This document shows positions 1 to 6,746 of a stretch of DNA of 10,338 nucleotides, piece by piece. Origin of the DNA: Streptomyces novaecaesareae (lineage in GTDB: Bacteria; Actinomycetota; Actinomycetes; Streptomycetales; Streptomycetaceae); contig NZ_JNWQ01000137.1 in the NCBI RefSeq assembly GCF_000716875.1, positions 1 to 10,338 of the forward strand. Reading direction: 5' to 3'. The notes beneath the pieces are model-generated. The model ran no database searches, was not told where the DNA came from, and was given only the letters and a program-made list of their open reading frames with translations. Both the position numbers and the translations under genes were made by a program. How positions within the stretch are numbered: position 1 is the stretch's first letter; every line of letters starts with the position of its first letter.

Positions 1-66
1 ATACGGCGACCACCGAGATCTACACTAGATCGCTCGTCGGCAGCGTCAGATGTGTATAAGAGACAG
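1..66 (+). other. Illumina Nextera adapter (P5 + i5 index + Tn5 mosaic end), not genomic
   Basis: Bases 1-25 are the P5 flow-cell oligo without its first four bases. Bases 26-33 (TAGATCGC) equal the i5 index I know as N501/S501. Bases 34-47 (TCGTCGGCAGCGTC) are the Nextera read-1 adapter, and bases 48-66 (AGATGTGTATAAGAGACAG) are the 19-bp Tn5 mosaic end. The pieces occur in exact library order with no gap, so this is residual library sequence at a contig end. Its translation gives the familiar artefact peptides MCIRDR and MYKRQ. Genomic sequence starts at base 67. Any ORF beginning inside this stretch is spurious. Confidence 0.99.
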
Positions 67-70
67 ACCC

Positions 71-1276
71 TCACCCATCCGTCCGCGCGATCAGCAACAA
101 CAACGCGTCGTCCCGCAGCTCCCCACCCGTGTGCGCCAGCAGGTCGGCGTACACCCGCCCCACCGCCGACTCCAGCTCCCCCGCCGAGCGCGCAGCTCCC
201 CGCACCAGCGGCCCCACCCGCTCGGCCAGCGGATAGAACTCCCCGCTCTCCCGGTGCCGCGCCTCGATCACCCCGTCCGTGCAGAGCACCAGCACGTCGT
301 CGGGCCCGAACGGCTGCCCCCAGGTGGTCGGCTCCCCCGTGGCCAGCCGGCCGAGGCCCAGCGGCACCCAGGGGTCGGGCGCGTCCAGGACGTGCGCCCG
401 CCCGGCGCCGTCGACCCGGATCGGCGGCACGTGCCCGTACTGCAGCAGTTCCATCGCCCCCGGTGTCCGGAACTCCGCGAACAGCGCCGTGGTGAACTCC
501 CCGTCCGGCACGTGCCGTTCGACGCTGGCCTCGATCCGCGCCGCGACGCCCCGCAGCCCGGCCTCGTCGTACGCGGCCTCGCGGAACGCGCCCAGCACCA
601 CGGCCGCCGTCTGCACGGCGGCGAGTCCTTTGCCGCGGACGTCCCCGACCGCGACGCGTGTCCCGTGCGGCGTCTCCAGGACGGAGTACAGGTCCCCGCC
701 GATGCGTGAGGCGTCCGCCGCCGACACGTACCGGACGGCCAGCCGCAGCGGCCCGACGGCCGGTCCCGGCGGCCGCAGCAGTGCCCGCTGGGCGGCCTCG
801 GCGACGGAGCTGACGGCCGCGAAGGCCGCCGCGCGCCGCATACGGAGTTGGGCGACCCAGGCCGAGAACAGGGTCACGACCAGGTAGCTGACCATGGCGC
901 CGTAGAGGAAGCGCGCGTCGTTGATGTTGTCGACCTCGTCGTAGTGGCTGAGCCCGAAGACCGCGAGCAGCCCGAGGGCGCAGACCGAGAGCAGTTCGCG
1001 GGGTCTGAGGGTCAGTGCCGCGATGGTCGGTACGACGGTCATCAGCGGCGCGAGGTAGCGGTCCTTGCCGGAGAGGAGGTCCGCGAGCCCGACCAGCAGG
1101 ACGGCGAGCAGCGCGGGGGTGGCCCGCCACCGGAACGGGACGTCCTGGAGGTCGGCGGCGAGCAGGGCGCCGCGCTGCCGGTCCGGTGACAGTCCGGCTG
1201 CCGTGGGAGCCGAGGGTGACTGGGCGCGGCGGAACGAGAACACATACCGAACATAAGGGACGATCACCACCCTCAC
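71..1276 (-). CDS. Membrane-anchored SpoIIE/PP2C-family serine/threonine phosphatase
   Basis: This 401-residue protein has a hydrophobic N-terminal half with about four membrane segments (near residues 53-69, 75-90, 95-110 and 123-142). A cytoplasmic SpoIIE/RsbU-type PPM phosphatase domain follows, from about 175 to 398. The metal-binding motifs are intact: GGDLY at 193-197 (D195), GDVRGKG at 211-217 (D212), CTDGVIEAR around D334, and RDD at 388-390; GHVPP at 281-285 also fits the family. Such enzymes dephosphorylate proteins with Mn2+ or Mg2+, in Streptomyces often anti-anti-sigma factors. No partner kinase or STAS gene is visible here, so the substrate is unknown. The stop codon lies only four bases from the adapter, so the gene is complete but its downstream context is lost. 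The GTG start at 1276 lacks a well-placed ribosome site; nearby in-frame GTG codons (for example at residues 3, 4 or 12) are alternatives. It is divergent from copZ. Confidence 0.9.
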   Translation of the reverse strand: MRVVIVPYVRYVFSFRRAQSPSAPTAAGLSPDRQRGALLAADLQDVPFRWRATPALLAVLLVGLADLLSGKDRYLAPLMTVVPTIAALTLRPRELLSVCALGLLAVFGLSHYDEVDNINDARFLYGAMVSYLVVTLFSAWVAQLRMRRAAAFAAVSSVAEAAQRALLRPPGPAVGPLRLAVRYVSAADASRIGGDLYSVLETPHGTRVAVGDVRGKGLAAVQTAAVVLGAFREAAYDEAGLRGVAARIEASVERHVPDGEFTTALFAEFRTPGAMELLQYGHVPPIRVDGAGRAHVLDAPDPWVPLGLGRLATGEPTTWGQPFGPDDVLVLCTDGVIEARHRESGEFYPLAERVGPLVRGAARSAGELESAVGRVYADLLAHTGGELRDDALLLLIARTDG

Positions 1277-1302
1277 CCGCCCGCTCTGTCGCCTACGATG
1301 CG

Positions 1303-1331
1303 TTGCACCTCCCCCGCCTCACCGGGAATAC
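1303..1331 (+). promoter_or_regulatory. Candidate copZA promoter (TTGCAC-N17-GAATAC)
   Basis: TTGCAC at 1303-1308 and GAATAC at 1326-1331 are separated by 17 bp and resemble a housekeeping (HrdB-type) promoter facing copZ. The -10 hexamer runs into the palindrome at 1328-1344, the expected geometry for repression by a bound regulator. Inferred from sequence only. Confidence 0.5.
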
Positions 1332-1344
1332 CCCAGAGGGGTAT
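1328..1344. promoter_or_regulatory. Probable CsoR operator (17-bp perfect palindrome)
   Basis: ATACCCC at 1328-1334 and GGGGTAT at 1338-1344 form a perfect 7-3-7 inverted repeat, ATACCCCAGAGGGGTAT. TA-flanked C-tract/G-tract palindromes are the known pattern of CsoR, the actinobacterial Cu(I)-sensing repressor of copZA operons. The site lies 46 bp upstream of the copZ start and overlaps the predicted -10. Cu(I) binding to CsoR would release it and switch on copZ and copA. No csoR gene is in the window; in Streptomyces it is usually elsewhere. The site could also affect the divergent phosphatase gene. Confidence 0.8.
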
Positions 1345-1389
1345 GGTGTCAGCACCGTAGGAACCCGCACCGATTTTCCGGAGGCCCCG

Positions 1390-1608
1390 ATGTCCAGTTC
1401 CATCACCTACACCGTGTCCGGCATGAGCTGCGGCCACTGCGAGAAGGCGATCAGCGAGGAGCTCTCCGTCCTCGCCGGTGTCACCGAGGTCGCCGCCGAC
1501 GCCAAGGCCGGGACCGTGACGGTCTCCTCGGCCGCGCCGTTGGACGACGAGCAGGTCCGCGCCGCCGTCGACGAGGCCGGCTACGAGCTGGTCGGCCGCA
1601 GCGCCTGA
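1390..1608 (+). CDS. copZ: CopZ-like copper chaperone (HMA domain)
   Basis: A 72-residue protein consisting of one ferredoxin-like heavy-metal-associated (HMA) domain. The Cu(I) site is GMSCGHC at residues 11-17, with C14 and C17 as thiolate ligands. It ends with the typical DEAGYELV segment near residues 61-68, where HMA domains usually carry the GY/GF turn. The ATG at 1390 follows GGAGG at 1380-1384 with five bases of spacing, which fixes the start. CopZ proteins bind cytosolic Cu(I) and pass it to the N-terminal HMA domain or transmembrane site of the CopA exporter. copA follows 65 bp downstream on the same strand, so the two form an operon behind the CsoR-type operator. Size and motif are normal for the family. 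Confidence 0.95.
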   Translation: MSSSITYTVSGMSCGHCEKAISEELSVLAGVTEVAADAKAGTVTVSSAAPLDDEQVRAAVDEAGYELVGRSA

Positions 1609-1609
1609 A

Positions 1610-1645
1610 CCGCCGAGCGGCGGGGCCGGACCAGCGGCCCCGCCG
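1610..1645 (+). repeat. copZ-copA intercistronic hairpin
   Basis: CGGCGGGGCCG at 1618-1628 pairs perfectly with CGGCCCCGCCG at 1635-1645 across a 6-nt loop, giving an 11-bp GC-only stem nine bases after the copZ stop. A competing pairing uses CCGCC at 1610-1614 with GGCGG at 1619-1623 and would exclude the first. There is no T-tract, so it is not a classical terminator. It may stabilise the copZ message or partly attenuate copA, which would set CopZ above CopA. The role is inferred. Confidence 0.65.
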
Positions 1646-1673
1646 TACGCCCCCCACCAAGGAGCTGATCCGC

Positions 1674-3965
1674 ATGAGCACGTCCGCCCCCGACGTCGAG
1701 GCCCGGGACCGGGTCGAGCTGTCGATCGGCGGGATGACCTGCGCCTCCTGCGCGGCCCGGATCGAGAAGAAGCTCAACCGGATGGACGGCGTCGAGGCCA
1801 CCGTCAACTTCGCCACCGAGAAGGCCCGGGTCGACTACGGCCCCGGGGTCACCGTCGAGGACCTGATCGCCACCGTCGAGCGCACCGGCTACACCGCCGA
1901 GCTCCCCCCGCCCCCGGCGCCCACCGTCCCCGCACTGTCCGGCGTCGAGCCGTCCGGCCCCGCCACCGCGGCGGAGCAGCCCGCCGCCGACCCCCTGCTG
2001 GACCGCCTGCTGATCAGCGCCGTCCTCAGCATCCCGGTGGTCATGCTGTCGATGGTCCCGGCCCTGCAGTTCACCAACTGGCAGTGGCTGGCCTTCGCCC
2101 TCACCGGCCCGGTCGTGGTCCACGGCGGCCTGCCGTTCCACCGCGCCGCCTGGACCAACCTGCGGCACGGCGCCGCCACCATGGACACCCTGGTCTCGCT
2201 CGGCACCCTGGCCGCCTTCGGCTGGTCCTTCTGGGCGCTGTTCTGGGGCCACGCCGGCATGCCCGGGATGCGCCACGACTTCTCGCTCTCCGTCGGCGAC
2301 ACCGACGCCTCCGCCACGCTCTACCTGGAGACCGCCGCGGCCGTCACCGTGCTGATCCTGCTCGGCCGCTACCTGGAGGCCCGCTCCAAGCGGCGGGCCG
2401 GCGCCGCACTGCACGCCCTGCTCGACCTCGGCGCCAAGGAGGTCGCCGTGCTCCAGGGCGGCCGCGAGGTGCGCCTGCCGGTGAGCCGGCTGGCCGTCGG
2501 CATGCGCTTCGTGGTCCGACCCGGCGAGAAGATCGCCACCGACGGCCTGGTGGTCGAGGGCAGCTCCGCCGTGGACGCCTCGATGCTCACCGGCGAGTCC
2601 GTCCCGGCCGAGGTCACCGTCGGCGACACCGTCACCGGCGCCACCGTCAACGCCGGCGGGCGCCTGGTGGTGGAGGCCACCCGGGTCGGCGCCGACACCC
2701 GGCTGGCCCGGATGGCCAAGCTGGTCGAGGAGGCGCAGAACGGCAAGGCCGCCGCCCAGCGGCTGGCCGACCGGATCTCCGCCGTCTTCGTCCCCGTGGT
2801 CATCCTGATCGCCCTGGCCACCCTGGTCACCTGGCTGCTGGTCACCGACAGCCCCACCGAGGCGTTCACCGCCGCCGTGGCCGTCCTGATCATCGCCTGC
2901 CCGTGCGCCCTGGGCCTGGCCACCCCGACCGCCCTCATGGTCGGCACCGGCCGCGGCGCCCAGCTGGGCATCCTGATCAAGGGCCCCGAGGTGCTGGAGA
3001 CCACCCGCGCGGTGGACACCGTCGTCCTGGACAAGACCGGCACCGTCACCACCGGCCGGATGGCGCTGCTCGCCGTCCACACCACCGGCAGCACCACCGA
3101 GGCCGAGGCGCTGCGCCTGGCCGGCGCCGTCGAGCACGCCTCCGAGCACCCGATCGGCGCCGCCGTCGCCGCGGCCGCGATCTCCGCCGAGCCCACCGGC
3201 GAGCTGCCGCCGGTCGAGGGCTTCCGCGCCGTCCCCGGCCGGGGCGTGGAGGGGCTCGTGGCGGGCCGCACGGTCGTCGCGGGGCACGAGGCCCTGCTCG
3301 CCGACCGGGCGCTGCACCTGCCGCCCTCCCTGGCCCGCGCCAAGGCCGCCGCCGAGGCGGCCGGGCGCACCGTGATCGCGGTCGGCTGGGACGGCGAGGC
3401 ACGGGCCGTCCTGGAGGTGGCCGACGCGGTCAAGCCGACCAGTGCGGAGGCGATCGCCGAGCTCCGCGCGCTGGGCCTGCGCCCGGTGCTGCTGACCGGT
3501 GACCACCGGCTGGTCGCCGAGGCCGTGGCGGCCGAGGTCGGCATCCCGGCGCGGGACGTGATCGCCGAGGTGCTCCCCGAGGACAAGGTCGACACCGTCA
3601 AGCGGCTGCAGGCCGAGGGCAAGGTCGTGGCGATGGTCGGCGACGGCGTCAACGACGCGGCCGCCCTCGCCCAGGCGGACCTCGGCCTGGCGATGGGCAC
3701 CGGCACCGACGCCGCGATCGAGGCCGGCGACCTCACCCTGGTCCGCGGCGACCTGCGCTCCGCCGCCGACGCCATCCGGCTCTCCCGCCGCACCCTCGGC
3801 ACCATCAGGGGCAACCTCTTCTGGGCCTTCGGCTACAACGTGGCGGCGATCCCGCTGGCCGCCGCCGGCCTGCTCAACCCGATGATCGCGGGGGCCGCGA
3901 TGGCCTTCTCCTCGGTCTTCGTGGTCACCAACAGCCTCCGGCTGCGCCGCTTCCGGCCCGCCTGA
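1674..3965 (+). CDS. copA: Copper-exporting P1B-1 type ATPase CopA
   Basis: A 763-residue heavy-metal P-type ATPase that pumps Cu(I) out of the cytoplasm using ATP. One N-terminal HMA domain (about 14-76) carries GMTCASC at 20-26 with ligands C23 and C26. The proline-rich linker at 79-100 precedes the first membrane helices. All core motifs are present: TGES at 306-309 (actuator), CPC at 409-411 in the sixth helix, the phosphorylated D453 in DKTGT, HP at 492-493 (nucleotide domain) and GDGVND at 656-661. YN at 721-722 and M743 with S746-S747 near the C-terminus complete the Cu(I) (P1B-1) signature rather than a Zn/Cd or Co one. The ATG at 1674 has AAGGAG at 1659-1664, nine bases upstream. It is cotranscribed with copZ, probably under CsoR control. 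Length and domain order are normal. Confidence 0.97.
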   Translation: MSTSAPDVEARDRVELSIGGMTCASCAARIEKKLNRMDGVEATVNFATEKARVDYGPGVTVEDLIATVERTGYTAELPPPPAPTVPALSGVEPSGPATAAEQPAADPLLDRLLISAVLSIPVVMLSMVPALQFTNWQWLAFALTGPVVVHGGLPFHRAAWTNLRHGAATMDTLVSLGTLAAFGWSFWALFWGHAGMPGMRHDFSLSVGDTDASATLYLETAAAVTVLILLGRYLEARSKRRAGAALHALLDLGAKEVAVLQGGREVRLPVSRLAVGMRFVVRPGEKIATDGLVVEGSSAVDASMLTGESVPAEVTVGDTVTGATVNAGGRLVVEATRVGADTRLARMAKLVEEAQNGKAAAQRLADRISAVFVPVVILIALATLVTWLLVTDSPTEAFTAAVAVLIIACPCALGLATPTALMVGTGRGAQLGILIKGPEVLETTRAVDTVVLDKTGTVTTGRMALLAVHTTGSTTEAEALRLAGAVEHASEHPIGAAVAAAAISAEPTGELPPVEGFRAVPGRGVEGLVAGRTVVAGHEALLADRALHLPPSLARAKAAAEAAGRTVIAVGWDGEARAVLEVADAVKPTSAEAIAELRALGLRPVLLTGDHRLVAEAVAAEVGIPARDVIAEVLPEDKVDTVKRLQAEGKVVAMVGDGVNDAAALAQADLGLAMGTGTDAAIEAGDLTLVRGDLRSAADAIRLSRRTLGTIRGNLFWAFGYNVAAIPLAAAGLLNPMIAGAAMAFSSVFVVTNSLRLRRFRPA

Positions 3966-3997
3966 CCCCGCCCGACCACCGGCACCGCGAACGACAC

Positions 3998-4042
3998 GAG
4001 GGGTCCGGACCGTTGGAAACCGCCCACCGGTGCGGGCCCCTC
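3998..4042. terminator. Bidirectional terminator-like hairpin between convergent copA and SDR gene
   Basis: GAGGGGTCCG at 3998-4007 pairs with CGGGCCCCTC at 4033-4042 (ten pairs, one T-G wobble). ACCG at 4009-4012 pairs with CGGT at 4028-4031 to extend the stem inward. The structure lies 32 bp after the copA stop and 15 bp beyond the SDR stop, so it can serve both transcripts. No T-run follows, as is common in high-GC actinobacteria. Confidence 0.6.
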
Positions 4043-4057
4043 CGCGCGCTCCGGGCG

Positions 4058-4777
4058 TCAACGCCCCAGCAGCTCGCCGCCGTTGCAGTGCAGGATCTCG
4101 CCGGTGATGAACCCCGCCTCGGGCGAGGCCAGGAAGTGCACCGCCGCCGCGACCTCACCGGTCTCGCCGATCCGGCCGAGCAGGGTGCGGGCCGCCCGGC
4201 GGGCGACCTCGGCCTCGTCCAGCCGGGGGCCGAAGAACTCGGTGCCGCTGACCGTTCCCGGCGCGACGATGTTGGCGGTGATGCCCGAGGTGCCCAACTG
4301 GGCGGCCAGGAAGTGGTTCCAGGCGTGCAGCGAGGCCTTCGCCGCGCCGTACGAGCCGGCCCCGCGCAGGGCGGCGATGGAGCTGATGGTGACGACCCGG
4401 CCGGAGCCCGGGGTGAGCCGGTCGCGGAGCGACTCGGTGAGCAGCACCACGGTCAGCACGTTGCGCTCGAAGTCGCCGCGCCAGCGGGCCAGCAGGGCGT
4501 GCGGCCCGCCGCCGACCACGGTCTCCCGGCTGCCGGCGTTGTTGACCAGGATGTCGATCCGCTCGGGCAGTTCGCGCAGCACGGCCTCGACCTCGTCCGG
4601 ATCGGCGAGGTCGCACACCAGCGGAGTGACGTTCGGCCCGAGGTCGGCCGCCGCCTTCTCCAGGACCGCGCGCCGGCGGCCCACGATCACCACGTGGTCG
4701 TCCGCCTCGGCGAAGCGCCGCGCGACTTCGTACCCGATTCCCGTGCCACCGCCGGTGACGACGACGTTCCTGGCCAT
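4058..4777 (-). CDS. Short-chain dehydrogenase/reductase (SDR, FabG-like)
   Basis: A 239-residue classical SDR with a Rossmann fold. The cofactor loop is TGGGTGIG at 8-15, NNAG is at 79-82, and the catalytic tetrad is N106, S133, Y143 and K147 (YGAAK). GRRR after the second strand (33-36) favours NADP(H) over NAD(H). The C-terminal FITGEIL ... NGG segment is typical of FabG-like members. Substrates cannot be read from the sequence; it would reduce a carbonyl or oxidise an alcohol. A longer reading frame starts at 4858, but the ATG at 4777 has a strong purine-rich site (GGGAGGGAG, about seven bases away) and directly precedes the Rossmann motif, so I use it. The gene is monocistronic, converges on copA, and has a stable hairpin in its leader. 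I see no functional link to copper. Confidence 0.93.
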   Translation of the reverse strand: MARNVVVTGGGTGIGYEVARRFAEADDHVVIVGRRRAVLEKAAADLGPNVTPLVCDLADPDEVEAVLRELPERIDILVNNAGSRETVVGGGPHALLARWRGDFERNVLTVVLLTESLRDRLTPGSGRVVTISSIAALRGAGSYGAAKASLHAWNHFLAAQLGTSGITANIVAPGTVSGTEFFGPRLDEAEVARRAARTLLGRIGETGEVAAAVHFLASPEAGFITGEILHCNGGELLGR

Positions 4778-4801
4778 CTGCGCACTCCCTCCCCAGGTCC
4801 G

Positions 4802-4828
4802 CCGCCGCGCTACGAGTGTGCGCGGCGG
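4802..4828 (-). repeat. Perfect 9-bp hairpin in the SDR gene leader
   Basis: CCGCCGCGC at 4802-4810 and GCGCGGCGG at 4820-4828 pair perfectly around a 9-nt loop. The stem ends eight bases upstream of the SDR ribosome-binding tract (4785-4794, read on the minus strand). It would fold in the leader RNA if transcription starts upstream of 4828, and could slow initiation or protect the mRNA 5' end. Role inferred. Confidence 0.5.
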
Positions 4829-4971
4829 TCCGTACCGGAATGCCACGATTCCTATCACGCTCGGTTGCCGTGACTGCGGGGAGGGTGACGTCCCGCGCGA
4901 GGGAAGGTGTGATATGAGCGGGGTACGACGCGCACACGGAGCGTGGCGAGAGGCAGCTCACACCCCCCGGG

Positions 4972-5000
4972 CGTAACTTCTCGCAGCCTGATACGTCTTA
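4972..5000 (+). promoter_or_regulatory. ECF-sigma-like promoter (CGTAAC-N16-CGTCTTA)
   Basis: CGTAAC at 4972-4977 and CGTC at 4994-4997 are separated by 16 bp. The -35 matches the BldN/AdsA type (CGTAAC), while the -10 CGTC matches the SigE type. Both families use an AAC -35 core with about 16 bp of spacing. It faces plus-strand sequence with no established gene, with predicted transcription start near 5004-5006. Sequence-based inference only. Confidence 0.4.
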
Positions 5001-5039
5001 GGTTGGTAGTGCGGCAGTTTTCCGGTGGGCGGGAACGCG

Positions 5040-5171
5040 ATGAACGGCAACGCGTCCCCGCGCTTCCACCGGCTGCCGCCGACGGGGCTCCGGCGGGCCC
5101 CGGGAACGGTCGTCGCCCTTGACGGCCTTCGCGCACGGCGCCGGGGTTCCGGCGGGCCAGGGACGCTTTGA
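5040..5171 (+). CDS. Possible 43-residue small protein (doubtful)
   Basis: An ATG at 5040 opens 43 codons (MNGNASPRFHRLPPTGLRRA at the start) ending at TGA 5169-5171. The product is rich in arginine, glycine and proline, has no membrane helix or recognisable domain, and matches nothing I know. Third codon positions are mostly G or C, but that is weak evidence in this genome. A purine-rich stretch (GGGCGGGAA) lies just upstream and is not a clear Shine-Dalgarno site. It sits about 35 bp downstream of the ECF-like promoter and before two strong hairpins, so it may be a small mRNA, or chance inside a small RNA. Confidence 0.2.
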   Translation: MNGNASPRFHRLPPTGLRRAPGTVVALDGLRARRRGSGGPGTL

Positions 5172-5222
5172 GCGGCCGTCCCCGGCTGCGGCCGACCCCG
5201 GAGTCGTGCGCCGTACGGTGAG

Positions 5223-5261
5223 GTCCCCGCGGCGGACCCCTCGGGGGGCCGCCGCGGGGAC
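5223..5261. terminator. Distal GC-rich hairpin of a tandem terminator
   Basis: GTCCCCGCGGCGG at 5223-5235 pairs perfectly with 5249-5261. After one A-G mismatch, CCCC at 5237-5240 pairs with GGGG at 5244-5247 around a TCG loop. This gives 17 pairs in total. It lies just beyond the hairpin at 5265-5297, so it is a back-up stop for citrate synthase transcripts, or the first stop for any plus-strand transcript coming from 4972. Confidence 0.6.
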
Positions 5262-5264
5262 GCG

Positions 5265-5297
5265 AAGGGGCCCGGCCGCTCGGCGGCCGGGCCCCTT
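5265..5297 (-). terminator. Citrate synthase terminator hairpin (15-bp perfect stem)
   Basis: AAGGGGCCCGGCCGC at 5265-5279 pairs perfectly with GCGGCCGGGCCCCTT at 5283-5297 around a TCG loop. It starts 15 bp after the citrate synthase stop. AA/TT pairs at the base give a short T-stretch on both strands (TTT at 5296-5298 on plus), so it could work in both directions. Confidence 0.8.
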
Positions 5298-5312
5298 TCG
5301 GCTACTGCCGGA

Positions 5313-6602
5313 TCAGCGACCGTCGAGCGGGACGTAGTCGCGGATCGCGGTGCCGGTGTAGATCTGGCGCGGGCGGCCGATCCGGCTGGTCGGGTCGTTG
5401 ATCATCTCGTGCCAGTGGGCGATCCAGCCCGGCAGCCGGCCGATGGCGAACAGCACGGTGAACATGCTGGTCGGGAAGCCCATGGCGCGGTAGATCAGGC
5501 CGGTGTAGAAGTCCACGTTCGGGTACAGCTTGCGCGAGACGAAGAAGTCGTCCTTGAGGGCGTGCTCCTCCAGCTTGAGCGCGATGTCCAGCAGCTCGTC
5601 GTTCTTGCCGAGCTGGCCGAGGACCTCGTGCGCGAGCACCTTGACCTGGGCGGCGCGCGGGTCGAAGGCCTTGTAGACCCGGTGACCGAAGCCCATCAGC
5701 TTGACGCCGGCTTCCTTGTTCTTCACCTTCGTGATGAAGGCGTCGACGTCGCCACCGTCGTTCTTGATGCTCTCCAGCATCTCCAGCACGGCCTGGTTGG
5801 CGCCGCCGTGCAGCGGGCCCCACAGGGCCGAGATGCCGGCCGAGATCGAGGCGAACAGGTTGGCGTGGCTGGAGCCGACCAGGCGCACGGTGGAGGTCGA
5901 GCAGTTCTGCTCGTGGTCCGCGTGCAGGATGAGCAGCTTGTCCAGGGCGTTGACGATGACCGGGTTGAGCTCGTAGTCCTCGGCGGGGACGGCGAAGGTC
6001 ATCCGCAGGAAGTTCTCGACGTAGCTGAGGTCGTTGCGCGGGTAGACGAAGGGCTGGCCCATCGCCTTCTTGTACGCGTACGCGGCGATCGTCGGCAGCT
6101 TGGCGAGCAGGCGGACCGTCGACAGGTGGCGCTGGGCCGCGTCGAACGGGTTGTGGCTCTCCGGGTAGAACGTGGAGAGCGCGCCGACCACCGAGGACAG
6201 CATGGCCATCGGGTGGGCGTCCCGCGGGAAGCCCTGGAAGAAGCGCTTGACGTCCTCGTGCAGCAGGGTGTGCTGGGTGATCTCGCGGTTGAACTCCGCC
6301 AGCTGGTCCGCGTTGGGCAGCTCGCCGTTGATCAGGAGGTACGCGGTCTCGATGAAGCCGCCCTGCGAGGCGAGCTGCTCGATCGGGTAGCCGCGGTACC
6401 GCAGGATGCCGTTGTCGCCGTCCACGAAGGTGATCGCGGACTTGTACGCGGCGGTGTTACCGAAGCCGTTGTCCAGGGTGACCAGGCCGGTCTGCGGAAG
6501 CAGCTTCGAGATGTCGAAGCCGGCGTTGCCCGCAGTGCTCTCGACGACGGGGTACTCGTACTCGCCGTCCTGGTACCGCAGTACTACCGAGTTGTCGCTC
6601 AC
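5313..6602 (-). CDS. gltA: Citrate synthase (hexameric bacterial type)
   Basis: A 429-residue citrate synthase (called citA in Streptomyces) that condenses oxaloacetate with acetyl-CoA to citrate, the entry step of the TCA cycle. The catalytic triad is intact: H265 in GPLHGGAN, H307 in GFGHRVYK and D364 in NVDFYTG, close to E. coli H264, H305 and D362. H227 and H230 in LHADHE belong to the oxaloacetate site. The frame opens further upstream to an ATG at 6659. I choose the GTG at 6602 because GAGG lies five bases before it and the product then starts SDNSVVLRY, the form I recall for Streptomyces CitA (429 residues). It follows recD2 on the same strand but has its own promoter and an operator-like palindrome, and ends at a tandem terminator. 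Housekeeping gene with normal sequence. Confidence 0.97.
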   Translation of the reverse strand: MSDNSVVLRYQDGEYEYPVVESTAGNAGFDISKLLPQTGLVTLDNGFGNTAAYKSAITFVDGDNGILRYRGYPIEQLASQGGFIETAYLLINGELPNADQLAEFNREITQHTLLHEDVKRFFQGFPRDAHPMAMLSSVVGALSTFYPESHNPFDAAQRHLSTVRLLAKLPTIAAYAYKKAMGQPFVYPRNDLSYVENFLRMTFAVPAEDYELNPVIVNALDKLLILHADHEQNCSTSTVRLVGSSHANLFASISAGISALWGPLHGGANQAVLEMLESIKNDGGDVDAFITKVKNKEAGVKLMGFGHRVYKAFDPRAAQVKVLAHEVLGQLGKNDELLDIALKLEEHALKDDFFVSRKLYPNVDFYTGLIYRAMGFPTSMFTVLFAIGRLPGWIAHWHEMINDPTSRIGRPRQIYTGTAIRDYVPLDGR

Positions 6603-6687
6603 GTCTTCCTCACCGACGAAATGAATCCTCTTCCAAGGTGCCCTGACTGTCTCTACCATCCCCCATCCGGAGGACAGTCGCGCACCC

Positions 6688-6746
6688 GGGGTGGCCCGAA
6701 AGGGCCCGCCCCTACAAAACCTGCAGCCGCAGCCGGTACGAACCGG
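6688..6746 (-). repeat. Two stem-loops in the citrate synthase leader
   Basis: The predicted leader of about 150 nt contains an imperfect GC-rich stem at 6688-6712 (GGGG with CCCC ends, then inner GGCCC/GGGCC pairing around a 4-nt loop). A small CCGGT/ACCGG stem lies at 6733-6737/6742-6746 with a 4-nt loop. I recognise no riboswitch class. They may affect message stability or translation; this is inferred. Confidence 0.35.

Noticed and set aside
50..709. Plus-strand reading frames starting in the first 60 bases (MCIRDR..., MYKRQ...)
   Set aside because: They start inside the Nextera adapter and run antisense through the phosphatase gene. They are artefacts.
1581..4061. 826-codon minus-strand open frame opposite copA
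   Set aside because: Low-complexity Gly/Asp/Gln/Arg product with no domain, exactly antisense to a CopA with all motifs intact. Long shadow frames are normal in high-GC genomes.
4778..4858. 27-residue N-terminal extension of the SDR protein
   Set aside because: It overlaps the leader hairpin and has no family similarity. The ATG at 4777 has a strong ribosome site directly before the Rossmann motif.
4842..4869. Second ECF-like promoter (GGCAAC-N16-CGTGGC, minus strand) upstream of the SDR gene
   Set aside because: The -10 matches only partly and such short motifs are common by chance. Mentioned only as context for the leader hairpin.
4855..5136. 93-codon minus-strand frame in the 535-bp intergenic region
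   Set aside because: No ribosome site and Arg/Pro/Gly/Ser-rich composition without a domain. It overlaps the putative ECF promoter region.
4906..5297. Known riboswitch or 6C-type RNA
   Set aside because: I looked for cobalamin-box, c-di-AMP-type and twin C-loop (6C) features and found none convincing.
5119..5337. 72-codon plus-strand frame reaching into citrate synthase
   Set aside because: It reads straight through both terminator hairpins and into the antisense of the citrate synthase 3' end.
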